Shown piece by piece: positions 35,629 through 47,343 of a DNA stretch of 64,000 nucleotides (positions are counted from its first letter, which is position 1; each line of letters opens with the position of its first letter). The stretch covers positions 62,001-126,000 of the forward strand of contig CAVZQE010000022.1 in assembly GCA_963777325.1 (NCBI GenBank). The letters are read 5' to 3'. The DNA is from JAFAXA01 sp963777325 (GTDB lineage: Bacteria > Pseudomonadota > Alphaproteobacteria > Acetobacterales > Acetobacteraceae). A program made the position numbers and the translations under genes. The notes beneath the pieces were generated by a model. The model was given only the letters and a program-made list of their open reading frames with translations, did no database searches and was not told the origin of the DNA.

Positions 35629-36474
35629 ATGACCAGCCCCTCCCTCCGTCAAGCGAGCGTGCCGCGCGGCCGGGACATCGGTTCGGCCGGCGAGATCGTA
35701 AGGCGGCACGACCCCGACCGGTTCCTCACGGCCCTGTTCGCTCCGGCCGCGAAGCGCGGCACGCTGCTCGTCCTCTACGCGTTCAACCATGAGCTGGCCC
35801 GCGCACGGGAGGTCGCCTCCGACCCGCATATCGCCCTGATTCGATTGCAATGGTGGCGCGAGGTGGTCGAGGGCACTGCCAAGCGCCACGAGATCGCCGC
35901 GCCCCTCGCGGCGGCGCTCGATGCCGGAGAACTCGCCCGCGATGACCTGCTCGCACTGCTCGACGCGCGGGAGACCGAGGCTGACGCCGCCATCCCGACC
36001 CTCGCGGAGTGGCGCGACTACCTGCGCGGAACGGCGGGCGGGCTAATGGTCGCCGCCGCCCGGCTGCTCGGCGCGTCCGAGCCGGAGGCGGTGCGCCCGC
36101 TGGGGGCGGCTTACGGCGCGGCGGGGGTATTGCGGAGCGTCCGTGCGCTGGCGCGATCCGGCCGCTGCCTGCTGCCAGAGGACACTCTCGCGCGGCACGG
36201 CCTCTCGCCCGAGGCCGTGACCGGCGCTCCCGGCGCCGCAGGCCTTGCGTCCGTGCGGAAGGAACTGGCCGGAGAGGGAAGGGCGATGCTGCGGGACGGC
36301 GCGCGCGCGCGGGTCGAGAAGCGGGCGATCGCGTCCGTGCTGCCGGCCGTCCTAGCGGCCCGTGATCTCCGGCGGATCGAAGCCGCTTCCGGCCCGCGCG
36401 GTCTCGGGGACCGGATTGCCGTCATGCTGGCCGCCGCTCGCGGGCGTCTGCCGTCAGCTCTGGGCGAGCAGTAG
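35629..36474 (+). CDS. Squalene/phytoene synthase-fold protein, NDUFAF6-like
   Basis: A 281-residue all-alpha protein of the trans-isoprenyl diphosphate synthase superfamily. LVLYAFNHELARAREVASD and IRLQWWREVVEG align with the first region of phytoene synthases, but the DxxxD metal motif is not intact. The second Asp-rich motif is likewise replaced by GVLRSVRALARSG followed by LLPEDTLARHGL. This matches the NDUFAF6-type branch, linked in mitochondria to respiratory complex I assembly, rather than an active carotenoid or hopanoid enzyme. No other isoprenoid genes are nearby. Confidence 0.8.
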   Translation: MTSPSLRQASVPRGRDIGSAGEIVRRHDPDRFLTALFAPAAKRGTLLVLYAFNHELARAREVASDPHIALIRLQWWREVVEGTAKRHEIAAPLAAALDAGELARDDLLALLDARETEADAAIPTLAEWRDYLRGTAGGLMVAAARLLGASEPEAVRPLGAAYGAAGVLRSVRALARSGRCLLPEDTLARHGLSPEAVTGAPGAAGLASVRKELAGEGRAMLRDGARARVEKRAIASVLPAVLAARDLRRIEAASGPRGLGDRIAVMLAAARGRLPSALGEQ

Positions 36475-36660
36475 GCTTCGGGCGAGCTGCCGGTCGGGCG
36501 AGTGCGCCTGGGGCGCCTCAGCCGTGTTTCCTTGCGCCTGGCCGCACCGGGAGCAGTGTTGCGCCTCGCCCCCCCGAACGGCCTGGAAGGCATGCAGGCC
36601 GAGGCGGCACAGCGCCGGGATCGTGGCGGTGCGAGCAGGTGTGGGGCCGGAGTCCGGCAT
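36454..36660 (-). CDS. Possible small zinc-ribbon protein
   Basis: In the 339-bp gap before uvrA the minus strand has a 68-codon frame from an ATG at 36660. It contains LCRLGLHAFQAVRGGEAQHC followed by SRCG, a Cys-His plus CxxC pattern like small zinc-ribbon proteins. There is no convincing ribosome-binding site, and the ends look unstructured. Its 3' end overlaps the preceding gene by 21 bp. It may be chance; nothing else was seen in this gap. Confidence 0.25.
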   Translation of the reverse strand: MPDSGPTPARTATIPALCRLGLHAFQAVRGGEAQHCSRCGQAQGNTAEAPQAHSPDRQLARSLLLAQS

Positions 36661-36813
36661 CGGCGCAGTTCCAAAACGGACGCCTGCCGGTGTGCCGGGC
36701 GGGCGGATGGGTCGGGCGAGCATTTTTGCAGGCCGGCGGTTTGGCGCCGTGTTCGGCGGCCGGCGGCATACAAGCTGCAATCCGTGGACGCCGGCTTAAC
36801 GGCCCGGCGCTTT

Positions 36814-39699
36814 TCAGGCGCGTCTGCGAATCCGCTCCGGCTTGCCGGGCGCGACCAGGGGCGCGATCACGGGCGCTAATAGGGGCGCGATGAAGCGTCC
36901 GGTATGGCTCTCGGGGTTCGCGGCGACATCCTCTGGCGTCCCGGAGGCGACGATCCGGCCGCCGCCTTCGCCGCCCTCCGGCCCGAGGTCGAGCAGCCAG
37001 TCGGCGGTCTTGATGACCTCCAGATTGTGCTCGATCACGACCACCGTGTTGCCCTGGTCGACCAGCGCGTGCAGCACCTCGAGCAGCTTGCGCACGTCCT
37101 CGAAATGCAGGCCGGTGGTCGGCTCGTCGAGGATGTAGAGCGTGCGCCCGGTCGCGCGCCGCGCCAGCTCCTTGGACAGCTTGATGCGCTGCGCCTCGCC
37201 GCCCGACAGCGTGGTCGCCTGCTGGCCGAGCTTGACGTAGCCGAGACCGACCCGTTGCAGGATGCGCAGGCGGTCGTGGATGCGCGAGACGGCGCTGAAA
37301 TACGGCACCGCCTCGTCCACGGTCATGTCGAGCACCTCGGCGATCGACTTGTCGCGGAACTTGATCTCCAGCGTTTCGCGGTTGTAGCGCCGCCCCTTGC
37401 AGACGTCGCAGGTTACGAACACGTCCGGCAGGAAGTGCATCTCGATCTTGATGAGGCCGTCGCCCTGGCAGGCCTCGCAGCGCCCGCCCTTGACGTTGAA
37501 GCTGAACCGCCCCGGCTTGTAGCCGCGCGCCCGGCTCTCCGGCAATTCCGCGAACCAGTCGCGGATCGGCGCGAACAAATCGGTATAGGTTGCCGGGTTG
37601 GAGCGCGGCGTGCGCCCGATCGGGGACTGGTCGATGTCGATGATCTTGTCGAGCAGCTCCAGCCCCTCGATGCGGTCGTGCGCCGCAGGGTTCTCGCCCG
37701 CGCCCATCAGCTTGCGAGCCGCCGCCCTGTACAGCGTGTCGACGACGAGCGTCGATTTGCCGCCCCCGGAAACGCCGGTCACGCAGGTGAGCGCGCCGAG
37801 CGGGAAGGACGCCGTCACGTTCTTCAGGTTGTTGGCGCGCGCGCCGATGACGCGCAACTGCCGGTCCTTCTGCACCGGCCGACGCATTGCCGGCACGGGA
37901 ATGGAGCGCCGTCCGGAGAGATAGTCACCGGTGATGGAGTTCGGGTTCGCCGCCACCTCGGCGGGAGTCCCTTCCGCGACGACGTGGCCGCCATTGACGC
38001 CCGCCGCCGGCCCCATGTCGATCAGGTGGTCGGCGGCGCGGATCGCGTCCTCGTCGTGCTCGACCACCAGCACCGTATTGCCGAGATCGCGCAGACGCCT
38101 GAGCGTGCCGAGCAGGCGTTCGTTGTCGCGCTGATGCAGCCCGATCGAGGGCTCGTCGAGCACATAGAGCACGCCGGTCAGCCCGGAGCCGATCTGGCTC
38201 GCGAGCCGGATGCGCTGGCTCTCCCCGCCCGAGAGCGTCATCGAGCCGCGCGCGAGCGTCAGGTAGTCGAGCCCGACATCGACCAGGAACTGCAAGCGCT
38301 CCACGATCTCGCGCAGGATGCGGCGCGCGATCTCGGCCCGCTGCGGCGTCAGCGTCTCGATCACCGTCCCGAACCAGGCGAGCGCCGCGCGAATGGAAAG
38401 CTCCGATGCTTCGGCGATATTCTTGCCCGCGACCCGCACCGAGAGCGCTTCCGGCTTCAGCCGCGCGCCGTTGCAGACCGCGCACGGCTTCTCCGACTCG
38501 TAGCGCGACAGCTCCTCCCGCACCCAGGCGCTGTCGGTCTCCTGCTTGCGGCGCCTGAGGTTGCGGATGACGCCCTCGAACGGCTTGGTCACGCTGTAGG
38601 CGCGCACGCCGTCCTTGTACGTGAGGGTGACGTCCTCCTTTCCGGTGCCGTACAGGATCGCGTCGCGCACGCGCGCGGGCAGGTCGGACCAAGGGGTGCG
38701 CGTCGTCACCTTGAAGTGCCGCGCGAGGCTCTGCAGCGTCTGGTCGTAATACGGCGTCTGTGCCCCGGCCCAGGGTGCGACCGCGCCATCCGCCAGCGAC
38801 ACACGCTCGTCCGGCACGACGAGATTAGGATCGAAGAACGATTCGAGGCCGAGGCCGTCGCAGGCGGGGCAGGCGCCGTGCGGGCTGTTGAAGCTGAACA
38901 GGCGTGGCTCGATCTCCTCGATCGTGAAGCCGCTGACCGGGCAGGCGAAGCGGCTCGAGAACACCGTGCGCTCGCCGCTGGCATCCGCGCGCTCGGCGTA
39001 GACGACGCCATCGGACATCGCGAGCGCGGTCTCGAAACTGTCCGCGAGCCGGGACGCGATGCCCTCCCGCACCACGATCCGATCCACCACGGCCTCGATC
39101 TCGTGCTTGATCTTGCGGTTCAGCGCCGGGACATCGCCGATTTCGTAAAGCGTCCCGTCCACCTTGACGCGGGTGAAGCCGCGCCGCTGCAATTCGGCCA
39201 GCTCCTTGCGATACTCGCCCTTGCGGTCGCGCACCACCGGCGCGAGCAGCAGCAGGCGCGTGCCCTCCGGCATTGCCATGACCCGATCGACCATCTGGCT
39301 GACGGTCTGCGCCTCGATCGGCAGGCCGGTGGCGGGCGAATAGGGCACGCCCGCCCGCGCCCAGAGCAGGCGCATGTAGTCGTGGATCTCCGTCACGGTG
39401 CCGACCGTCGAGCGCGGATTGCGGCTGGTCGTCTTCTGCTCGATGGAGATCGCGGGCGACAGGCCCTCGATGCTGTCCACGTCCGGCTTGCCCATCAGTT
39501 CCAGGAACTGGCGGGCATAGGCGGACAGGCTCTCGACGTAGCGGCGCTGGCCCTCGGCGTAGATCGTGTCGAAGGCGAGCGAGGACTTGCCGGAGCCGGA
39601 CAGGCCGGTGATGACCGTCAGCGCGTCACGCGGGATCTCCACATCCACGTTCTTGAGGTTGTGCTCGCGCGCCCCGCGAACGTGGATCGTGCCTTCCAT
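36814..39699 (-). CDS. uvrA: Excinuclease ABC subunit A
   Basis: The damage-recognition ATPase of nucleotide excision repair, intact at 961 residues. There are two ABC modules. The first has Walker A GLSGSGKSSLAFD near residue 35 and signature LSGGESQRIRLASQIGSGL. The second has GVSGGGKSTLVVD and LSGGEAQRIKLSKEL. The zinc fingers are CPVSG with CPACDGLG, and CEACQGDG with CDVCKGRRY. The insertion domain is in place. A GTTC-N7-GTTC SOS box lies 12-26 bp before the ATG, so LexA control is expected. It is divergent from ssb, the usual arrangement. Confidence 0.98.
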   Translation of the reverse strand: MEGTIHVRGAREHNLKNVDVEIPRDALTVITGLSGSGKSSLAFDTIYAEGQRRYVESLSAYARQFLELMGKPDVDSIEGLSPAISIEQKTTSRNPRSTVGTVTEIHDYMRLLWARAGVPYSPATGLPIEAQTVSQMVDRVMAMPEGTRLLLLAPVVRDRKGEYRKELAELQRRGFTRVKVDGTLYEIGDVPALNRKIKHEIEAVVDRIVVREGIASRLADSFETALAMSDGVVYAERADASGERTVFSSRFACPVSGFTIEEIEPRLFSFNSPHGACPACDGLGLESFFDPNLVVPDERVSLADGAVAPWAGAQTPYYDQTLQSLARHFKVTTRTPWSDLPARVRDAILYGTGKEDVTLTYKDGVRAYSVTKPFEGVIRNLRRRKQETDSAWVREELSRYESEKPCAVCNGARLKPEALSVRVAGKNIAEASELSIRAALAWFGTVIETLTPQRAEIARRILREIVERLQFLVDVGLDYLTLARGSMTLSGGESQRIRLASQIGSGLTGVLYVLDEPSIGLHQRDNERLLGTLRRLRDLGNTVLVVEHDEDAIRAADHLIDMGPAAGVNGGHVVAEGTPAEVAANPNSITGDYLSGRRSIPVPAMRRPVQKDRQLRVIGARANNLKNVTASFPLGALTCVTGVSGGGKSTLVVDTLYRAAARKLMGAGENPAAHDRIEGLELLDKIIDIDQSPIGRTPRSNPATYTDLFAPIRDWFAELPESRARGYKPGRFSFNVKGGRCEACQGDGLIKIEMHFLPDVFVTCDVCKGRRYNRETLEIKFRDKSIAEVLDMTVDEAVPYFSAVSRIHDRLRILQRVGLGYVKLGQQATTLSGGEAQRIKLSKELARRATGRTLYILDEPTTGLHFEDVRKLLEVLHALVDQGNTVVVIEHNLEVIKTADWLLDLGPEGGEGGGRIVASGTPEDVAANPESHTGRFIAPLLAPVIAPLVAPGKPERIRRRA

Positions 39700-39710
39700 G
39701 CGACTCGCTT

Positions 39711-39725
39711 GTTCCAGTGTTGTTC
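39711..39725. promoter_or_regulatory. LexA (SOS) box upstream of uvrA
   Basis: GTTC-CAGTGTT-GTTC matches exactly the direct-repeat LexA site GTTC-N7-GTTC of alphaproteobacteria. Its near end is 12 bp upstream of the uvrA ATG and 126 bp from ssb. It should couple uvrA, and perhaps ssb, to the DNA-damage response. Confidence 0.85.
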
Positions 39726-39850
39726 CGGGCTTATATGGCGACGCGCCTCGCCGGAGAAGACCCGAGCCTAGGCATTAACGGTCTATCAGGTAGTATCGGG
39801 GAGAAGTCGCTGGGAGAGGCCCGGGCGAGCCATTTGGGGCCGGAGAGCAT

Positions 39851-40390
39851 ATGGCAGGCAGCGTCAACAAGGTCATCCTGGTCGGCAATCTTGGGAAAGA
39901 TCCGGAGGTCCGGAACACCCAGGCCGGCCAGAAGATCGTCAATTTCACCTTGGCTACCAGCGAGACCTGGAACGACAAGGCGAGCGGCGAGCGCAAGGAG
40001 CGCACCGAGTGGCACCGCGTGGTCGTGTTCAACGAGCGGATCGCGGATGTGGCCGAACGGTTTCTGCGCAAGGGACGCAAGGTCTATGTCGAGGGCTCGC
40101 TGCAGACCCGGAAATGGACCGACCAGTCCGGCCAGGAGAAATACACGACCGAGGTGGTGATCGACCGCTTCCGGGGCGAACTGACCCTGCTCGACAGTAA
40201 CCGCGACGAAGGCGGCGGGGGCGGCGGCTATGAGGGCGGCGGGGGCGGCTTCGGCCGGGGTGGCGCTGGCGGCGGGGCGCGCGGCGGAGCTGGTGGCCGG
40301 GGCGGCGCCGGCGGCGGCGGCGCGCCAGGCGGCGGCTCCGGCTGGGACGCCCCGCGCGGCGGCGATCTGGACGACGAAATTCCGTTTTAG
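39851..40390 (+). CDS. ssb: Single-stranded DNA-binding protein
   Basis: A 179-residue SSB. The OB-fold occupies ~1-115, from SVNKVILVGNLGKDPEVR through TEWHRVVVFNERIADVAERF to KWTDQSGQEKYTTEVVIDRF. It is followed by a glycine-rich linker (~125-168) with long GGGGG runs. The acidic tip DLDDEIPF recruits repair and replication partners. Length and plan are normal for the family. It is divergent from uvrA and shares the 151-bp region with the SOS box. The stretch from the stop to the GH3 gene (257 bp) shows only a weak TTGACA-like element near 40433. Confidence 0.97.
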   Translation: MAGSVNKVILVGNLGKDPEVRNTQAGQKIVNFTLATSETWNDKASGERKERTEWHRVVVFNERIADVAERFLRKGRKVYVEGSLQTRKWTDQSGQEKYTTEVVIDRFRGELTLLDSNRDEGGGGGGYEGGGGGFGRGGAGGGARGGAGGRGGAGGGGAPGGGSGWDAPRGGDLDDEIPF

Positions 40391-40647
40391 CCTGAGCCGT
40401 CGTTGTGACCGGCAGAAAACAGCCGCCCGGGATTGACAGCCCTGGGCTTGCTGCGAAAGTATGCAACGTGACGGCTTGATCCCCGCTCGCTTCTCGGCCG
40501 ACGGTTGTCACATCCAAAACTGAGCGGCTCCAAGCGCTACCCCTCAAGGGTGATGCTGGGCTTCGACCAAGCCCGGTCTGCTTAATGAGCGACAAGAAAC
40601 GGCCGCGCGCGGCACTCGTGCCGGGTGGCACATCGGGAGGATTTGGG

Positions 40648-42894
40648 ATGGGCCTCGCAACGTCGCTCGCGAAAAGGCTCGCCGTAGCCGCCATGCTGAC
40701 GGGATTGGCTTCGGCGGCCAATGCTCAGCCGCTGGCATGGATGGACACCACCGTCGCGCCGGATCAGCGCGCGGCGCTGCTGGTTTCGGCGATGACCCTG
40801 GACGAGAAGTTCGAGCAATTGCTCGGCACCCCGGGGATCGTCGCGGAACTACCGCAATGTTTCGGAGCGCGCCACCTCAACGGCATCGCGCGCCTGCAAA
40901 TCCCGACGCTTCGCATCACCAACGGGCCGGTCGGGATCGGCCAGAGCGACTGCGTCCCGCCGGATACGCCGGGCCTGCCTGCCTCGGCCTTGTCCAATGT
41001 CAACTCGGCCAAGGCGACCGCGCTTCCCTCCGCATTGGCGGTGGCGGCATCGTTCGACCCCGCTGTCGCGACCACGTTTGGCGATGTGCTCGGGACAGAG
41101 GCGCTCGACCTCGCCCTGCAAGTACTCGAAGCGCCGGGCATGAACCTCGCGCGGGTTCCGCAAGGGGGCCGGAACTTCGAGTATTTCGGCGAGGATCCGT
41201 TTCTTTCCGGCACCACCGCCGTGAATGAGATTCGCGCCGTCCAGAGCCACGGCGTCATCGCCATGGCCAAGCACTTTGTTGCGAACGAGCAAGAAACCAA
41301 CCGGTTCACGATCGAGGAGGGCATCGCCGACCGGGTTTTGCATGAGCTCTATCTACTGCCGTTCGAAATGTCGGTGAAAGAGGGCCAAGTCGCGTCGGCC
41401 ATGTGTTCCTACAACTCGGTCAACGGGCCTCACATGTGCGAGAACCGGCCCCTGCTGACCGGCGTACTGCGAGGGCTATGGAAGTTCCCAGGCTACGTCC
41501 AGTCGGATTTCTTCGCGGTTCACAGCGTGGCGCCCTCGTTGCTCGCCGGCCTGGATCTCGAAATGCCCGGACTGGCGATCAACTCGTCGCCCCTCGTCGG
41601 TCCCTACCTGACGCCCGACAATCTCCGCGCGGCGCTTGCCCAGGGGCAGATCACCGTCGCCACGATCGATAGGGCGCTCGCTCGTCGCTACACTCAGATG
41701 TTTCGGCTCGGCATATTCGAGCGGCCGCTCGCGTTGACGCCGATCGACGCGACCGCCGACGGCAACATTGCCCGCTCGATCGGCGAGCAATCCGCGGTGC
41801 TGCTAAAGAACACGGGCAACCTGCTGCCAATCAATCTCGCGGGCATCCGCTCGATCGCCGTGATCGGCCAGCCCACTTACGCGACCAAGGCGGTGTCCGG
41901 CTGCTGCGGCGGGAGTTCGGATGTCATTCCGCTCTACACGGTCCTGCCGTTGCAGGGTGTGCAGAACGTCCTGCAGGCGCTCGGATCGTCCGCATCGGCC
42001 AATCTGACCGTCGTCAACACGGACGGCAGCAATCTTCAGCAAGCGGTCGCCGCGGCCTCGGCGGCCGATCTCGTGATCGTGCTGGCGGGCGCGATCACGG
42101 AGGAAGGCACGGACCGGCCCTCTATCTCGCTTCCGGACAATCAGGACGCGATGATCTCGGCGCTCGCGGCGGCCAATCCGCGCACCGTCGTCGTCCTCAA
42201 GGACGGAGACGCTGTGCTGATGCCGTGGATCGACCAGGTGCCGGCGGTGCTTGAGGCCTGGTTCCCTGGCGAGGAAGACGGCAACATCGTGGCCCGGCTG
42301 CTGTTCGGCCTGGCCAACCCGTCGGGCAAGCTGCCGGTCACCTATCCCAAGGCCGCCGGCGATGTGCCGGCGCATACGCCGGAGCAGTATCCCGGCGTGG
42401 ACGTGAACGGGGTGCCAACCGTCGTGTACTCTGAAGGGTTGGAGATGGGGTATCGCTGGTACGACGCTCAAGGAATCCAGCCGCTCTTCCCGTTTGGTTA
42501 CGGCCTGTCCTACACGACCTTCTCGATCGCGGATCTGGAGGTCAATCCACCCAGCACGGATGGCGGGCAGCCGATCGTGGTGGAATTCACTGTCGCCAAC
42601 ACCGGCCGGCTGACGGGTGCCGAGGTGGCGCAGGTCTATCTCGAGCTCCCTGCCTCGACCGGCGAGCCCCCGAAGCGGCTGGTCGGGTTCGCCAAGGTAT
42701 TGCTCGGCCCGGGCGCGAAGCAGAGGGTGCGGCTCGTCGTCGATCCGGATGCCGCGAACCATCCGCTCGGCTATTGGGACAGCGGCGCGCGCAAGTGGAC
42801 CAATGTCCAGTGCGGCTGCCGGATCTCCGTCGGCAACTCGTCCGCAAACCTCCTTCTGAGCCAAGCCTTTTCGGTCAACCCGGAAACGAAGTAG
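40648..42894 (+). CDS. Secreted glycoside hydrolase family 3 protein
   Basis: A 748-residue beta-glucosidase-type enzyme. The ATG at 40648 has GGGAGG 7 nt upstream and begins a signal peptide (LAKRLAVAAMLTGLASAANA). The N-terminal (beta/alpha)8 domain shows APGMNLARVPQGGRNFEYFG, AKHFVANEQE and the nucleophile Asp in GYVQSDFFAVHS. The C-terminal alpha/beta domain includes LLKNTGNLLPI and AWFPGEEDGN. A fibronectin-like domain (FSIADLEVNPPS onward) closes the protein. It is probably periplasmic. No transporter or other glycosidase is adjacent. A strong hairpin follows 34 bp after the stop. Confidence 0.92.
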   Translation: MGLATSLAKRLAVAAMLTGLASAANAQPLAWMDTTVAPDQRAALLVSAMTLDEKFEQLLGTPGIVAELPQCFGARHLNGIARLQIPTLRITNGPVGIGQSDCVPPDTPGLPASALSNVNSAKATALPSALAVAASFDPAVATTFGDVLGTEALDLALQVLEAPGMNLARVPQGGRNFEYFGEDPFLSGTTAVNEIRAVQSHGVIAMAKHFVANEQETNRFTIEEGIADRVLHELYLLPFEMSVKEGQVASAMCSYNSVNGPHMCENRPLLTGVLRGLWKFPGYVQSDFFAVHSVAPSLLAGLDLEMPGLAINSSPLVGPYLTPDNLRAALAQGQITVATIDRALARRYTQMFRLGIFERPLALTPIDATADGNIARSIGEQSAVLLKNTGNLLPINLAGIRSIAVIGQPTYATKAVSGCCGGSSDVIPLYTVLPLQGVQNVLQALGSSASANLTVVNTDGSNLQQAVAAASAADLVIVLAGAITEEGTDRPSISLPDNQDAMISALAAANPRTVVVLKDGDAVLMPWIDQVPAVLEAWFPGEEDGNIVARLLFGLANPSGKLPVTYPKAAGDVPAHTPEQYPGVDVNGVPTVVYSEGLEMGYRWYDAQGIQPLFPFGYGLSYTTFSIADLEVNPPSTDGGQPIVVEFTVANTGRLTGAEVAQVYLELPASTGEPPKRLVGFAKVLLGPGAKQRVRLVVDPDAANHPLGYWDSGARKWTNVQCGCRISVGNSSANLLLSQAFSVNPETK

Positions 42895-42927
42895 CCGATT
42901 ATCATCTGACCCAGCCGGTCCAGCGGC

Positions 42928-42967
42928 ACGACGACCTCGCCTCGCTCACGCGAGCCGAGGTCGTCGT
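42928..42967. terminator. Strong hairpin after the GH3 gene, probable terminator
   Basis: Two 18-nt arms (42928-42945 and 42950-42967) pair with a single internal mismatch around the loop TCAC. There is no T-tract, so this would be a hairpin-type rather than a classical rho-independent terminator. It is the only structure recognised in the 325-bp gap between GH3 and gyrA; the rest shows no gene. Confidence 0.6.
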
Positions 42968-43219
42968 AGATTGGAGCCAGGCTCGGACGCGAGCCGGGTG
43001 CCGAATCTCCGGCGAGCGGGGGCGCGAGACCGCTGACCGGGGCCGCCGGATAGGAAAGCAAGTTCCTGGGTTCCGGGCGGAGCGGGGAGCGGCCGGGTTT
43101 CAGCTTTGTCCGATCCGTGCTAAACCGGCGGCCTGCATGCGACCCCGTTCGGCCTGGCTGGCCCGATCGCTTGAGCGACGCTTGCCGGCACTCCGCCGCA
43201 CCCTGGAAGAACGCACGTC

Positions 43220-46010
<2,791 letters not shown>

Positions 46011-46018
<8 letters not shown>

Positions 46019-46511
46019 GCGCATCGGCCTCTATCCCGGCACCTTCGATCCGGTGACGAACGGCCATCTCGACGTGATCGCGCGGGCCTCGCACCTCGTC
46101 GATCGTCTCGTCGTCGGCGTCGCGGTCAATGTCGGCAAGGCGCCGCTGTTCTCGATCGAGGAGAGGGTCGAACTGGTCGGCCGCGAAGTGGCGGCGATCG
46201 CCGACCGTCGCAAGATCGCCATCGACGTGCGGCCGTTCAGCACGCTGCTCGTCCACTTCGCCCGCGAGATCGGCGCATCCATGATCATTCGCGGGCTGCG
46301 CGCGGTCGCGGATTTCGACTACGAGTTCCAAATGGCGGGCATGAACTACCGCATGGACCCTGGCGTTGAGACGGTCTTCCTGATGGCGAGCGAGCGTCAT
46401 CAGTTCATCGCCTCGCGGCTCGTCAAGGAAGTCGCGGCGCTTGGCGGGGAAATCTCCTCCTTCGTGCCCGCACTCACGCTCGAACGTGTCCTCAAGCGCA
46501 TCGGCCGGTGA
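46011..46511 (+). CDS. coaD: Pantetheine-phosphate adenylyltransferase
   Basis: This 166-residue enzyme transfers AMP to 4'-phosphopantetheine, the penultimate step of coenzyme A synthesis. The nucleotidyltransferase motif YPGTFDPVTNGHLD is at the N-terminus, followed by RGLRAVADFDYEFQMA and the late ASRLVKEVAALGGEISSFVP. All are canonical for CoaD, and the length is typical. It overlaps the gyrA end by 8 bp and is followed by a cyclophilin gene. The gyrA-coaD-ppi order is a conserved alphaproteobacterial arrangement. Confidence 0.96.
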
Positions 46512-46555
46512 GCCGCCGGACGCTTCGCGGGTCCACCATCCGACCGGGAAAAAAC

Positions 46556-47122
46556 ATGCATCGTCGCACTGTCATCGCAACCGCCCTGCTGGGAGCCGTC
46601 CTTCTCATGAGTGAAGCCGTCACCGCCGCCGACACCAAGCTCGATCCCGAGAACACGCTGTATATGGACCTGAAATACGGGCGGGTGGTCATCCAGCTTC
46701 TGCCCGATCTCGCGCCCAAGCACGTCGCGCGCGTGAAGGAGCTGACCCGCGAGGGGTTCTATGACAACACGCCGTTCCATCGAGTCATCGCGGGCTTCAT
46801 GGCCCAGGGCGGCGATCCCACCGGAACGGGCACGGGCGGCAGCAAGCTGCCGAACTTGCCGGCCGAGTTCACCCATAAGGCGCATTTCCTGCGAGGGACG
46901 GTCGGCGCCGCGCGCTCGCAGGATCCGAACAGCGCCAACAGCCAGTTCTTCATCTGCTTCGCGCCGGCGCCGTTCCTCGACGGCCAGTACACGATCTGGG
47001 GACGGGTCGTGTCCGGCATGGATCATGTGGATCAGATCAAGAAGGGCAGCGGCAGCAGCGGCACGGTGTCCGATCCGGACCGGATCGTGCGAATGCAGGT
47101 CGCGGCCGACGCCAAGGACTGA
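46556..47122 (+). CDS. Exported cyclophilin-type peptidyl-prolyl isomerase
   Basis: A 188-residue cyclophilin. The N-terminal ~26 residues (RRTVIATALLGAVLLMSEA) form a signal peptide, so it acts in the periplasm. The PPIase domain contains FYDNTPFHRVIAGFMAQGGD with the catalytic Arg, and NSANSQFFICF. DGQYTIWGRVVSGMDHVDQI closes the fold. The ATG at 46556 was chosen over an upstream GTG at 46508 because it starts the signal peptide. It follows coaD by 44 bp and is probably in the same operon. Confidence 0.92.
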   Translation: MHRRTVIATALLGAVLLMSEAVTAADTKLDPENTLYMDLKYGRVVIQLLPDLAPKHVARVKELTREGFYDNTPFHRVIAGFMAQGGDPTGTGTGGSKLPNLPAEFTHKAHFLRGTVGAARSQDPNSANSQFFICFAPAPFLDGQYTIWGRVVSGMDHVDQIKKGSGSSGTVSDPDRIVRMQVAADAKD

Positions 47123-47195
47123 CTCCGGCGGCCGGCGTTGTTGACCTCGGGCGCGTCTTGGCGTTCAAAGCGTTGGGCGTTCAAGGCGCGTCGGG

Positions 47196-47271
47196 GAGCC
47201 TGTAGCTCAGCTGGTAGAGCACGGGACTTTTAATCTCGCGGTCGTGGGTTCGAGTCCCACCGGGCTCACCA
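47196..47271 (+). tRNA. tRNA-Lys (anticodon TTT)
   Basis: A 76-nt cloverleaf with CCA encoded. The acceptor stem GAGCCTG pairs with CGGGCTC, with one G-T pair. The D arm is GCTCAGCTGGTAGAGC and the anticodon loop CTTTTAA gives TTT. The T arm is GTGGGTTCGAGTCCCAC. Just upstream (47160-47190) are two imperfect copies of GGCGTTCAA. Confidence 0.96.
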
Positions 47272-47343
47272 CTTCGGCCAGGGTCCGGCCCGGACGCATG
47301 GGGTGACACTCTGTCCAGGTCTGGCGGGTCCACCCGCCCGCCG

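Noticed and set aside
36904..39771. A 955-codon open frame on the plus strand opposite uvrA
   Set aside because: It is antisense to a perfectly conserved uvrA. Its Arg/Asp/Gln/Leu-rich composition is typical of the complement of GC-rich coding sequence, with no recognisable domain.
40201..40360. Gly-rich repetitive tract as a simple-sequence repeat
   Set aside because: It is the normal glycine-rich linker of SSB, within the coding frame.
40433..40460. TTGACA followed by an AAGTAT-like hexamer as a promoter for the GH3 gene
   Set aside because: The -10 match is poor and the spacing ambiguous; not strong enough to annotate.
47160..47190. Two imperfect GGCGTTCAA copies before tRNA-Lys as an attachment site or integration scar
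   Set aside because: The copies are short and diverged. There is no integrase gene, and no tRNA 3'-end duplication is found downstream.
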